Source of the DNA: Saprospiraceae bacterium
GTDB lineage: Bacteria; Bacteroidota; Bacteroidia; Chitinophagales; Saprospiraceae
Assembly (NCBI GenBank): GCA_027011385.1
Contig: JALVAD010000183.1
Span: forward strand, 1-32,272
Reading direction: 5' to 3'
DNA: 32,272 nucleotides
The position numbers and the translations under genes are program-made. Below, one piece after another: positions 9,191 to 19,435 of the stretch (position 1 is its first letter; each line of letters begins with the position of its first letter). The notes below the pieces were generated by a model. The model saw nothing but the letters and a program-made list of their open reading frames with translations. It did no database searches and was not told the origin of the DNA.

Positions 9191-9224
9191 GAATCCAGTC
9201 AGCTGTTTTAGACTGACTGAATTC
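9191..9224 (-). terminator. Probable intrinsic terminator after susD-like gene
   Basis: GAATcCAGTCAG-loop-CTGACTGaATTC hairpin (11 bp paired with one mismatch), 25 nt downstream of the susD stop, followed on the minus strand by a T-rich stretch (CTTTAGATTTTTAT). Confidence 0.6.
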
Positions 9225-9248
9225 ACTTGCATAAATTAAATGTTATTC

Positions 9249-10808
9249 TTAATATCCGGGATTTTGGTCTGAAGTACTTATTTTAGCATTAGAATTAATC
9301 TCAATGTCAGGAATTGGTAAGACCATAATCCTTTTGTTGTCTAATAGTTCAATATCTCTTTTCTTCTTAAAATCATAGAGAGGGTGATTGTTATGTGCAT
9401 CGATTACAAATTCCTTAAAAAAGTCATATCCTCTTCTTCTAACATTAAAAAAGTCTTGTCCTTCTTGTTGCAATTCAAAGAAATACTCTTTTGTGATTGC
9501 TTCTCTAAATGAGTCTTGAGTTATCCCGTTCCAATCTGCAGGTGCGGTGACTAAAGTGTCAGATGAATTTCTAGCTCTTGTTAATACTTCATTTACGTAT
9601 TGATATGCATTAGCGGAGCCATTTAATTCGTTTTCTATTTCTGCAAGCATCAATAACAAATCTGCATATCTGTAAGCTACATAATTCATATTAGACTCCG
9701 TATTTAGAGCGAGTTCATTTTTTATGAAATACTTGTAGCCATAAGGATAACTTTTTTCCTTATTATTTCTTTTTGTATAACTAGGATATGCTTTAACAAC
9801 TGTAAAACTTCCATCCGGTTTGTATTTATTGAAATCCGTTTTGAATGAAAATCTTATTCTAGGGTCATCCGGATAAGTTGCAACGTGTCTGTCATAAACT
9901 TCAAGATTTGGTTTGAAACGCGCCCAAGTTAAACCTCCTACATGAGCTTTGCCGGCAGTCCAATACTTAATTAATTTGAAAGAATGTTCAACATTTCCCA
10001 TAATTTCAAAAATAGATTCTGTGGTATTATTTCTAGTATCATCTTGCCATAAATCTCCAAAATTATCTACAAGGCTGTAATTCCCATATACTTTTATAGC
10101 ATTGTCATAAGCTTTTTGCCATAAATCTGTTTCCGATGCTTTTTTATTTCCTGCCATCCACATATATACTTTTGCCAATAGCATATTTGCAGCTAAATTT
10201 GCAGGTCTTCCAGCTTCATTATCTCCTTTTTCTGGCAATAACTGCACTGCTTTATTTCCATCTTCTATTATTTGTGCAAACAAATCTTGCGATGAACTTA
10301 AACCGGTATTTGGATTGTCACTAGATATAGGTTTGATAATTAGAGGTGCTCTTCCGAAAATCCTAACTAAATCAAAATATGCATAAGCTCTAAGAAATAA
10401 CGCTTGTCCTAATATTTTGTCTCTTTGCTCAGGATTGCCTAAATCCTTTTCTTCTAATTGAGAAATAACACTGTTTGCCCTACTTATGGTTCTATATATA
10501 CCTGCCCAAAGATTTGTTATGAATTTATCGTTTGAGGAAGGGTTTAATGCTGCAATGTCTTTTAGACTACCATCTCTATTTGAATTGTACATTCCTGAAG
10601 TCCAATTCAAAGTGTGATGGTATTCAGAGCCAAGATAACCATAATCTGTGAGTCCTGAATATACACCGTTCAAAGCGATTTTTGCTCCTGCTACATCCTC
10701 AAATAAATTATTTGTACTCAAGAATGTAGGATTTTCATTCAATTCACAGGAAACAAGTCCAAAAATTGAAAGAAAGATAATTGTGATAAATATATTTATT
10801 TTTTTCAT
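9249..10808 (-). CDS. SusD/RagB family nutrient-binding outer membrane lipoprotein
   Basis: FGLVSCELNENPTFLSTNNLFEDVAGAKIALNGVYSGL; RAYAYFDLVRIFGRAPLI; YRYADLLLMLAEIENELNG; C-terminal RRRGYDFF. Directly downstream of the SusC gene. Confidence 0.95.
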   Translation of the reverse strand: MKKINIFITIIFLSIFGLVSCELNENPTFLSTNNLFEDVAGAKIALNGVYSGLTDYGYLGSEYHHTLNWTSGMYNSNRDGSLKDIAALNPSSNDKFITNLWAGIYRTISRANSVISQLEEKDLGNPEQRDKILGQALFLRAYAYFDLVRIFGRAPLIIKPISSDNPNTGLSSSQDLFAQIIEDGNKAVQLLPEKGDNEAGRPANLAANMLLAKVYMWMAGNKKASETDLWQKAYDNAIKVYGNYSLVDNFGDLWQDDTRNNTTESIFEIMGNVEHSFKLIKYWTAGKAHVGGLTWARFKPNLEVYDRHVATYPDDPRIRFSFKTDFNKYKPDGSFTVVKAYPSYTKRNNKEKSYPYGYKYFIKNELALNTESNMNYVAYRYADLLLMLAEIENELNGSANAYQYVNEVLTRARNSSDTLVTAPADWNGITQDSFREAITKEYFFELQQEGQDFFNVRRRGYDFFKEFVIDAHNNHPLYDFKKKRDIELLDNKRIMVLPIPDIEINSNAKISTSDQNPGY

Positions 10809-10867
10809 TTTAATATTTTTTTACTTTTAATAATATCAATTTTTATTTTTAAATTTTACAAATATTA

Positions 10868-13800
10868 TCAAAAACTCAAATTAATTCCAAATAAAAATGA
10901 CCTCACGTTTGGTGTTCCAACCCAATCAACACCAATTATTGTACCGTCACCTAGGAAACTTGTTATTTGAGGTTCGTATCCTGAATATTTGGTTATGTAG
11001 AATAAATTCCTTCCGGAAACATAAATGTTTACATTGTCAAGATAAGAGGTTTTTACAGGTAAATCGTATGAAAGTGTCAGTATGTTTAGCCTGAAATAAC
11101 TTCCGTCTTCTACGACTAAATCAACAAATCCTTGATTCATTATATCATAATTCAATCTTGGTCCGGTATTGTTAGGATGATCTTCAGACCAAGCATTTTC
11201 ATAGGCACTACTCAATACATTTTTGAATCTTCCTTCTGCAAAACCAACCTCAAGATTATAACCATTTGCAATATCATTGCCATATACTCCGTCAAATAGA
11301 GCTTTTACTGTAAATCTTTTGTATTTTGCAACGACATCAAATCCATATGTAAAATCCGGATTTGGATTACCTATAAAAGTCCTATCGTCATCATTGATAT
11401 TGCCATCACCGTTTACATCTACAAAAACTAAATCACCTGCTTTATTTGAATTACCTTTATAGGTGGGACTGGCATCAGCTTCTTCTTGAGATTTATATAC
11501 TCCATCTGTTTTATATCCCCAAAACATACCTATTGGTTGTCCTTCCATAAATATATTTGCCGGAGCTTTGAAATATCCACCGGTAGAGATATTGTTTCCA
11601 AAATAAAATGATTCTTGCCTTTCTTGACCATCAATCCAAACAGTTGAAGCAGGTAAACCAAGGGAAATTACTTTGTTTTTATTAAATGAGATATGTCCTC
11701 CCATTGAGAAGTTTAAATCATTTTTGTGAAAAAGGTCTGCGTCCATTGACAGTTCAATACCCTTATTCTCTATTTCTCCTCTGTTTACTGTCATTTTTGC
11801 AAAACCTGTTGAGGTAGGCAAACTAATATTTTGCAATAAGTTTTTAGTCCTCTTATAATATGCATCAATAATGAAATTTAGCTTTCCTGATAGCACTGAA
11901 ATATCCAATCCTGAATTATACTGTTCAGTTGACTCCCATGTTAAATCGGGGTTTGCAATTCTGCTTGGTACACTACCAATAACCGTATTGTCTCTGCTAT
12001 CAACATAATAGACTGTTGAATAAGTGGAAAGTGTTTGATATGGACGTATGCCCTGATTCCCTGTTATACCCCAACCTAATCTAAGTTTTAAATTATAGAA
12101 CCAATTAAGCTTTTTTAGAAACTTTTCTTCACCTAATCTCCAAGCAAAAGATGCTGAAGGGAAATACCCCCATTGCTGCCCTTTAGTAAACTTTGAAGAT
12201 TTGTCTGCTCTAAAACTTGCGGTTAAAATATACTTATTTCTATAACTGTAATTAACTCTACCTAAAGTCGAGAAAATTGCCTCATCTCTATTTAATAGGG
12301 CTCTAGGCTGCGTAATTAATTGACCTAATTGAGGTGCTTTTGAACGAAGTGTCTGAATTGGGAAGTCAGTTATTTCAAAAACATCATTGGAGCTTATTAC
12401 ACCGTCATAGGTAACAGCGGCCATCATATTAATTCGATGTTTTTTATTTATTTTAGTATTGTAATTAATTATATTGTCAAGGGTATATGATTTTCTGTTT
12501 AATGTTGAATAATCAGCTAAACCATTTACTTTTGCTCCTTTAAATATTTCTGTTCCATACCATTTATTTCTATTTTTAAATCTATAATCAACACCTCCTC
12601 TTATAGTATATTTAAGGTCTTTTATGATTTCATAATTAAATGATGTTGATAAATTGGCTCTTAACTCTTTTATTAGGTCATCAAAATCTGTAAGCCAAGA
12701 ATATGGGTTGGATATTTCCAAATCTACATCTTCTTCCAATTTGTCGATTAGCGGTCTGTAAGTCAATACTTGTTTTGTGAAACTTCTACTACCTCCCGAA
12801 CGACTTCCTGCTTGAGCGAAAGACCCTTCTTGGTAAGTAAGTGCAACCCTGTTATCAAAAGTTAGTTTTGAATTTAATCTTGAATTTAGATTCAAGCGGA
12901 TATCTCCTTTTTTAAGGTTTGTTGTTTCTACAATTCCATTGATATTATTGAATCCTGCTGAGAAATAATACCCTGTCTTATTTTTCTTTCCACCAAATGA
13001 AAACCCCGTATTATAACTGATGCCTTGTTGATAAATTTCATCTTGCCAATCCACTTTTTTTGCTGCATCAGGGCTTTTTACGACATTGGTATCGGAGTAT
13101 TCTAAAATTGAGTAAATATTATCCCCTTCAACTACGTATTTAGGATTATTACCATCAGCAATTAAAGCATCATTTTGATATTTAGCAAAAGAGAGCGGAT
13201 CTAACATATCAATTTTCTTAGTTATAGATGTCATAGTACTTGATGCATAGGCATTGATTTTAGGTTTGCCACCTGTTTTTGAACCGCTTTTTGTAGTAAT
13301 CAATACAACTCCATTAGCACCTCTTGATCCATAAATAGCCGTTGCCGAAGCATCTTTTAATATCTCAATACTTTTAATATCTCTTGGATTGAGACCTGTA
13401 AGTCCATTTTGAGCTGTTTGCATCTCGTTCGCATCAGGTGTAGCTTCAAGAACATCTTCCCCTGCTGTACTGATAATGACACCATCAATAACGTAAAGAG
13501 GTTCATTGTTTCCTCTAAGACTATTTATTCCTCTAATTCTTACGCTGACAGCACCATTAGGAGATCCTGCATTAGAAGTAACATTTACCCCCGATACTCT
13601 TCCTTGCAATAGCTCATCTACACCACTATATTGTCTAGCTGTCTTTGGATCTTCAACCAATTTAGAAACTGATCCCGTTAAATCACGTTTTTTTAGTTTT
13701 CCATAACCAACTACAACAACTTCATCCAGAACCTTACCGGAAACAAGTTTTATAAGATAGTCCTCTTTGTTTGGATCAAGTTTAACTATTTTTGTTTGAT

Positions 13801-14032
13801 AACCGATGTATGATATTTTAATACGTTCGGTCTTAGTGGGAACTTCAAGGCTGAATTTTCCATCCATATCTGTTATTATCCCTTTGTTTAAATTAGGTAT
13901 AACAACAGATGCTCCAATCAATGGTTCTTTAGTAGATTTATCTATTACTTGACCTTTTACTGTTCTCTGTGCATAGGTAAAAGAAAGAGATAGAAAAAAA
14001 ATCGAAATAAGAAAAAGTAGTTTTGTTTTCAT
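10868..14032 (-). CDS. SusC/RagA family TonB-linked outer membrane receptor
   Basis: RTVKGQVIDKSTKEPLIGASVVI carboxypeptidase-regulatory-like domain, DEVVVVGYGKLKKRDLTGSVS TonB-box/plug, VRIRGINSLRGNNEPLYVIDGV, ILKDASATAIYGSRGANGVVLITTKSG, C-terminal FLFGINLSF. Confidence 0.97.
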   Translation of the reverse strand: MKTKLLFLISIFFLSLSFTYAQRTVKGQVIDKSTKEPLIGASVVIPNLNKGIITDMDGKFSLEVPTKTERIKISYIGYQTKIVKLDPNKEDYLIKLVSGKVLDEVVVVGYGKLKKRDLTGSVSKLVEDPKTARQYSGVDELLQGRVSGVNVTSNAGSPNGAVSVRIRGINSLRGNNEPLYVIDGVIISTAGEDVLEATPDANEMQTAQNGLTGLNPRDIKSIEILKDASATAIYGSRGANGVVLITTKSGSKTGGKPKINAYASSTMTSITKKIDMLDPLSFAKYQNDALIADGNNPKYVVEGDNIYSILEYSDTNVVKSPDAAKKVDWQDEIYQQGISYNTGFSFGGKKNKTGYYFSAGFNNINGIVETTNLKKGDIRLNLNSRLNSKLTFDNRVALTYQEGSFAQAGSRSGGSRSFTKQVLTYRPLIDKLEEDVDLEISNPYSWLTDFDDLIKELRANLSTSFNYEIIKDLKYTIRGGVDYRFKNRNKWYGTEIFKGAKVNGLADYSTLNRKSYTLDNIINYNTKINKKHRINMMAAVTYDGVISSNDVFEITDFPIQTLRSKAPQLGQLITQPRALLNRDEAIFSTLGRVNYSYRNKYILTASFRADKSSKFTKGQQWGYFPSASFAWRLGEEKFLKKLNWFYNLKLRLGWGITGNQGIRPYQTLSTYSTVYYVDSRDNTVIGSVPSRIANPDLTWESTEQYNSGLDISVLSGKLNFIIDAYYKRTKNLLQNISLPTSTGFAKMTVNRGEIENKGIELSMDADLFHKNDLNFSMGGHISFNKNKVISLGLPASTVWIDGQERQESFYFGNNISTGGYFKAPANIFMEGQPIGMFWGYKTDGVYKSQEEADASPTYKGNSNKAGDLVFVDVNGDGNINDDDRTFIGNPNPDFTYGFDVVAKYKRFTVKALFDGVYGNDIANGYNLEVGFAEGRFKNVLSSAYENAWSEDHPNNTGPRLNYDIMNQGFVDLVVEDGSYFRLNILTLSYDLPVKTSYLDNVNIYVSGRNLFYITKYSGYEPQITSFLGDGTIIGVDWVGTPNVRSFLFGINLSF

Positions 14033-14148
14033 CCGTAATTTTTTTTATTTAATTAATTTCAGATGCAATCTCCAAAAGTTGTGTGTAGATTATTTGTAAT
14101 TTTCACATCAACTTAAACGTAGATTTCATTTTTCTGTTAAAATATGCT

Positions 14149-14216
14149 CAAATTAACAATTATAATTATTAATATATGGCATAATAATAATCATAAAAGG
14201 TTTGTTTATTGTCAAA
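14149..14216 (-). promoter_or_regulatory. Candidate susC promoter: -7-like TTAATTTG plus 39-bp upstream motif
   Basis: Plus strand: CAAATTAA (14149-14156)-N21-ggcataataataatcataaaaggtttgtttattgtcaaa (14178-14216). Same arrangement at 29180-29247. Confidence 0.6.
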
Positions 14217-14271
14217 CAACTGAAAATTAAATCGAAATCATAAATTATGCTGTGATATTTGCTAAGAATTG

Positions 14272-16920
14272 CTATTTCCCTTTGACAAATCTGTATAGGA
14301 ATACTTGATTTTTTAATTGGAGTTTTACTATATAGAATCCAATTGGCATAAAGCCGATGCTCAAATTTATTTTCTTGTTTTTATAAGATCTATTTAATAT
14401 TGATTGCCCGGAATAATTGTAGATTGAAACACCGTAAATCATTTCACTTTCAGAAATGATATTGATATTAGACTCAACAGGGTTTGGAAATATTTTTATA
14501 TCGGCTAAATTTTTACTAATAGTACCGGTAGTTGGTGTCACGACTATACTAAAAGAACAAGAGTCTTTATTCGAGTTATTATCTATCGCTGTCCAAATAA
14601 ATACTGTCGTGTCTATTGGCAGTTGAACATTGTCAAGAGTTTCTTTTTCGTTGAGATTATTTCTAATACCGGAAATATCGCAATTATCGGTCACTTTTAC
14701 AGGGTCAAACTCTGTACCTTTGACGGTATATGATAATTGTCCTTGTGTTAGTTCAATTGTTTTTGAATTGATACATTCTATAATTGGTTTAACCGTGTCT
14801 ATCACTTCTATATTGAAACTAACATCAGAATGATTTCCTGATTTATCTGTTACGATCAATTTAATGTTATTTATTGCTCCGGAAATAATATTGCCTTCTT
14901 CAGGAATTTGAATGATGGTCAAACTATCATCACAATTATCTGTAGCAGTTACATACTTTGTGAAATCAATTAACGCCACTTCACATTCTTCATTAGCGTA
15001 TAATTGTTGGTCGGGGTGTGATGAGTTGATAATTGGTGCTTCACTTTCCAATGAGAATTGCACTATATCACTTGTTTTATTATTTTGGTTATTTGAAACA
15101 ATACATCTGAATTTTGCATTATTGACTTCCTTTATTGCGATAAAAACTAAATTTGCAGATTTACTTCCTTCAAATAAAGAATCATCGGAGATATCTGTCC
15201 ATTCATTTTGATTATACTTTAAAATCTGCCATTTGTATGCTGTGATATTATCACCTGTTATAGTATATTTCACTTCATTTTCATAGCAAATATCCAATTG
15301 GTTTTCCGGTTGTAGTGTTATGGTTAGGGGGCGATTTATCTCGCCACAATTGCATTTTTGAACGGGTTTGTTTTGTAAATATCTAATTTTTGCAGGAATA
15401 GTTCCTGTATTTAATTGAAATACCGGACCGATGCTGGGCCACATATTATTTCCAAAAAAGGAGGGCTTTTCATCCAAATAAAATGAGCTGGCAAGATTTG
15501 AACTGTAATCGGGATCAAAAGATATAGTGCCATTTACATTATTTCCATTCACAATGGTGCCTTGGACATCATCTTGGATTCTGATAATTGTATTTCCTCC
15601 CGTCAATTCATTTCCAATTACATTTTGATTGTGCGAACTAAACTTTAAATGGAGATTGGATTGTTCTACTCTGTTTCTGAAAAATGTAACACCTGCACCA
15701 ACAGGTCCCCACCAATCAGAACTTGTAATCTCTTGAACTATATTACCTTCAAATAGTTCCATATATGCGTAATGACCGTGAAGTGAAATGTCGGGGGGTA
15801 TATCAGAAGGATCTCCATTGGCTTCTGCCCATAAAGGATTGATTGAATAGTTATAAGCAAAAACATTTCCACTAGAGCCGAGATGAGAAAGCATAGAATG
15901 ACGAAGAGAATCAAATACGTTGTTCTCGATAAGACAATTTCCGGATTGACTACTCAATGCAATACCATATCCTCTACCTCCATTATAACTATATGATTTA
16001 TGGAAATAACTATTCCTAACTTCAATATTACAGCTTTGGTGAATGGTCACTTGATGATATTTTGTCAATTCTGACTCAATCCCACAGATCCAACAATTGG
16101 CAGCATTTTTGAAGAAAAATGACGAACCGTCCATATTGGGATTATTCGCTTTTATATAAAAATTCTCAAATCCTACATTTTCAATTAATCCAAAACTTCT
16201 CGCTTTGATATATCCGTTTCCATTATCATCATCAAAGTCTATTCTCAAAGGTCTGTCCAGATGTATTTTATCTCCCTCAATAGAAATCACTCTTGCAATC
16301 ATACCAATAGCGTCTTTGCTCCAAGATTTTGCCCATTCTTCAGGAAAGAGAGATAATATATTTTTCTGAACTATGTGTATATGTTTACCTACTTCAAATT
16401 TGGATGCATCTGCAACATTTACAACAGTCGAACCTTTGTTATATCCTCCGGTAATTGCCGTAAATGAACCATAATCATATTTAAGAATACTAAATAAATC
16501 TTCATTGGAATTTGATATGAATATAGTCGAATCCGAAGATATACCTCTGATTATCCTACCTGAGACCATATTTATTTTTGAATTAAATACATAAGTGCCT
16601 GCCGGAAAATAAAAAACACAGGGAGAGGGATAAGAATTAATATCATCGATTAAACTTTGAAGATTTTTTGAATTGTCTGACTGCCCATCTCCATTGAGAG
16701 CGGGTGTGGCTTCCAATACATTGTAAATCGCAGTTGGACAAGTTACAGCGGTAGAATCCAATCCGGCAATACTCCAATCTACAATTCTTGAATCCGGCAA
16801 ATCATTTTTGACAAGGGGAGCATTTTGTGAGTTATAAGATTTTATTATGATATTGCTCTGAGAATAAATCACTGATATCATCCGGGTAGAAATTACCATA
16901 ATAAAAAATATGCTTTTCAT
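14272..16920 (-). CDS. Secreted pectate-lyase-superfamily beta-helix protein with Ig/HYR-like modules and type IX secretion sorting domain
   Basis: NGDGQSDNSKNLQSLIDDINSYPSPCVFYFPAGTYVF (Pectate_lyase_3-like start), beta-helix repeats, VTATDNCDDSLT and VTDNCDISGI HYR-like blocks, C-terminal IFPNPVESNINIISES...SIYNYSGQSIL...GFYIVKLQLKNQVFLYRFVKGK (T9SS type A-like). Confidence 0.85.
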   Translation of the reverse strand: MKSIFFIMVISTRMISVIYSQSNIIIKSYNSQNAPLVKNDLPDSRIVDWSIAGLDSTAVTCPTAIYNVLEATPALNGDGQSDNSKNLQSLIDDINSYPSPCVFYFPAGTYVFNSKINMVSGRIIRGISSDSTIFISNSNEDLFSILKYDYGSFTAITGGYNKGSTVVNVADASKFEVGKHIHIVQKNILSLFPEEWAKSWSKDAIGMIARVISIEGDKIHLDRPLRIDFDDDNGNGYIKARSFGLIENVGFENFYIKANNPNMDGSSFFFKNAANCWICGIESELTKYHQVTIHQSCNIEVRNSYFHKSYSYNGGRGYGIALSSQSGNCLIENNVFDSLRHSMLSHLGSSGNVFAYNYSINPLWAEANGDPSDIPPDISLHGHYAYMELFEGNIVQEITSSDWWGPVGAGVTFFRNRVEQSNLHLKFSSHNQNVIGNELTGGNTIIRIQDDVQGTIVNGNNVNGTISFDPDYSSNLASSFYLDEKPSFFGNNMWPSIGPVFQLNTGTIPAKIRYLQNKPVQKCNCGEINRPLTITLQPENQLDICYENEVKYTITGDNITAYKWQILKYNQNEWTDISDDSLFEGSKSANLVFIAIKEVNNAKFRCIVSNNQNNKTSDIVQFSLESEAPIINSSHPDQQLYANEECEVALIDFTKYVTATDNCDDSLTIIQIPEEGNIISGAINNIKLIVTDKSGNHSDVSFNIEVIDTVKPIIECINSKTIELTQGQLSYTVKGTEFDPVKVTDNCDISGIRNNLNEKETLDNVQLPIDTTVFIWTAIDNNSNKDSCSFSIVVTPTTGTISKNLADIKIFPNPVESNINIISESEMIYGVSIYNYSGQSILNRSYKNKKINLSIGFMPIGFYIVKLQLKNQVFLYRFVKGK

Positions 16921-16979
16921 CCTTATATATTTATTGTAAGATATAATTTATTTAAAACCGATAAACTCAGAGCAAAATC

Positions 16980-18449
16980 CTATTTTTTCTCAAACTTTTT
17001 GAAAAAATCCTTTGCTGTTTTCCTGAAATTTGAAGCTGTTTTTAAGTATTTATTATCAGAAATCAGATTCTTTGTTTCCAAAGGATCTACATTATAATCA
17101 TAGAGTTCTTCCGCATCTACAAGGGAATCATCAAAATGCTTTTCCGAATTAAAGTGATTTTTAACCCAAATCACATACCGGTATCTTTCATCCCTGAATG
17201 CATAGCCCATTTTGTTGCCTTCCCTTGGAAACTGACTCACAGCATAATCTTTGATTTTTTGTACTTTCCCTTCAATAAGGGGAACAAGGCTTTTGCCGTC
17301 AAGGTCTTGAGGCGTTTTGATTCCCGATAAATCACAAAGAGTAGGATATACGTCCACAAATTCTGTAGGAGAATCGGTTGAACCTGTTTTGCCCTTGAAA
17401 GTGGAAAAAATCAAAGGGGAACGTGTAGCTTGCTCGTAATTGGTATGCTTGCAAAACATATCGTGATCTCCAAGATGCCAACCGTGGTCACCCCAAAGGA
17501 CAATTACCGTACTTTTGCGCAATCCCAGTTTGTCCAATTCGTCCAAAACTCTACCTATCTGCTGATCTATGAACGATACACAAGCATAATAACCGTGAAT
17601 CAGATTTAGCTGTTTTTGTACAGGAATTTCTACATTATAATCCTTTGGGATATCTGCGTATCCACCTCGCAATTCCCAACTTGGTTGAGTAGCATATCTT
17701 GGTGCGCCAACGGGAGCTTTCCTGTAGGGGGGGAGTTTGATATCCTCATCGCTGTACAAATCCCAATATTTTTGAGGGACTACAAAGGGTAGATGAGGTT
17801 TGTAAAATCCAACAGCCATAAAAAAGGGTTTATCTTCTTTTGCAAATTTCTTAAGGTACTTAACACTGCGCCTTACTACTTCTCCATCAGCTGTCATACT
17901 ATCGGGAACATTTGTTATTTCCATCGAAGCCCTTTCCTTGGATTTGACATATTCCTTTCCAATATCCGAATGATGCTTGAAATTGTCGTATTTGTAACTC
18001 CAAGAGAGTGAATCATTCAATTCATCGACCGATCTAAAGTCAAATATTTTACCAACAGCAGCTGTCTGATATCCCAATTGTTTGAAGTATTGAGGCATAG
18101 TGATAATATCAGGATTTTTATCCCTTATCAATGTTTTTAAATCCCAAATTTTGGTATAATCAGGCCTTTTCCCTGTCAAAATACTCGCTCTTGACGGACC
18201 GCAAACCGCTTGTTGGCAATGATTGTTTTTAAAAACATAACCCTGTGAAGCCAATTTGTCAATATTCGGTGTTTTTATTAAAGGAGTACCGTAGCATCCT
18301 AACAATGGTTTCAAATCATCAACCGCTATAAACAGGATGTTTTTAGGTTTATCTTCGGTCTTTTTGCCCGTTTCATTTGTTTTTGAATTGAATTGGCAAG
18401 CAGTACTTCCCAAGATTGTAAAAAGAGCAAGGAATAAAAGATTTTTCAT
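16980..18449 (-). CDS. Iduronate-2-sulfatase-like sulfatase (S1 family), lipoprotein
   Basis: KNILFIAVDDLKPLLGCYGTPLIKTPNIDKLASQGYVF...CQQAVCGPSRASILTGKRPDYTKIWDLKT; clear paralogue of the N-terminal domain of 3858-7058; LGSTACQ lipobox. Confidence 0.94.
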   Translation of the reverse strand: MKNLLFLALFTILGSTACQFNSKTNETGKKTEDKPKNILFIAVDDLKPLLGCYGTPLIKTPNIDKLASQGYVFKNNHCQQAVCGPSRASILTGKRPDYTKIWDLKTLIRDKNPDIITMPQYFKQLGYQTAAVGKIFDFRSVDELNDSLSWSYKYDNFKHHSDIGKEYVKSKERASMEITNVPDSMTADGEVVRRSVKYLKKFAKEDKPFFMAVGFYKPHLPFVVPQKYWDLYSDEDIKLPPYRKAPVGAPRYATQPSWELRGGYADIPKDYNVEIPVQKQLNLIHGYYACVSFIDQQIGRVLDELDKLGLRKSTVIVLWGDHGWHLGDHDMFCKHTNYEQATRSPLIFSTFKGKTGSTDSPTEFVDVYPTLCDLSGIKTPQDLDGKSLVPLIEGKVQKIKDYAVSQFPREGNKMGYAFRDERYRYVIWVKNHFNSEKHFDDSLVDAEELYDYNVDPLETKNLISDNKYLKTASNFRKTAKDFFKKFEKK

Positions 18450-18461
18450 TTTATAAAAATT

Positions 18462-19433
18462 TTATTTTTGTATTTCAATACTGTATTTCATTTTAAAAAT
18501 TTTTCCGGAATCCAATGATTGAATCCCGGTTTTTTCTGTTATTTCCCCGGATGAATTGACATAATCGGATATACCGTACCAAGGCTCAATGCATACAAAC
18601 GGCTCATCTTTTTTCACAAAAGTCCAAATACCCAGATATGGAAATTTATCAATTTCTTTGATTCGTATCCCCCTTTTTGATTTTTTGTTTCTAATTATCA
18701 ATGCTTCTGATTTCAATCCCTTTAGAATGATCACTCTATCCCTGAATAAATCGTGGCTGAGAGATAGAATATTACCACCGCCAAGATAATTGCGGAGCAA
18801 ACTATCAGTCGGATATCCTTTTGGCTTGGAAAGTACGATACGATCGGCAACTTCTGTTGTGTCAAACTCAATGAAGTAGTCTTCAAATTTTTCATTAGGA
18901 ACAAAGGGGATATTGAAACCCGGATGTGCTCCGATAGAGAAAAATATCTTCTTTGTATCAATATTTTCGACTTTATCGGTAACCTTGAGTTCATTGCCCT
19001 CCAAGGAATAACATACGGTCAATCTGAATTTAAAAGGATATATTTTTAATGTTGAGGGATTACTTTCCAAGACTAAGACTAATTTTGAGGGAGATTGTTC
19101 TGATATTTTAAATATTTTACGGGAAGCAAAGCCGTGATTTTTCATTTTGTATTTTTTGCCGGCTATTTTGTAAAATCCTCCTTTGATTTTTCCGACAAAA
19201 GGGAACAATATAGGAGAGTGTTTCTGCCAAGATTCATTACTTCCTTGCCATATGTATTCGATACTATCAGTATTATCAAATAATGAAATTATTTCAGCAC
19301 CTTTTAAAGCTATTTTTGCTCTTAAATGGTTGTTGTAAATTTCTAATGTGTCACTTTGAGCATTGATTGAACCAGATATTGTTAACAAGCACAATAATAA
19401 TATAAATAAATATTTGTGTTTATTATTTTTCAT
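18462..19433 (-). CDS. Aldose-1-epimerase-like (mutarotase fold) protein with N-terminal signal peptide
   Basis: SDTLEIYNNHLRAKIALKGAEIISLFDN...WQKHSPILFPFVGKIKGGFYKIAGKKYKMKNHGFASRKIF...FFSIGAHPGFNIPF; preceded by hydrophobic YLFILLLCLLTISGSINAQ. Confidence 0.85.
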   Translation of the reverse strand: MKNNKHKYLFILLLCLLTISGSINAQSDTLEIYNNHLRAKIALKGAEIISLFDNTDSIEYIWQGSNESWQKHSPILFPFVGKIKGGFYKIAGKKYKMKNHGFASRKIFKISEQSPSKLVLVLESNPSTLKIYPFKFRLTVCYSLEGNELKVTDKVENIDTKKIFFSIGAHPGFNIPFVPNEKFEDYFIEFDTTEVADRIVLSKPKGYPTDSLLRNYLGGGNILSLSHDLFRDRVIILKGLKSEALIIRNKKSKRGIRIKEIDKFPYLGIWTFVKKDEPFVCIEPWYGISDYVNSSGEITEKTGIQSLDSGKIFKMKYSIEIQK

Positions 19434-19435
19434 TA

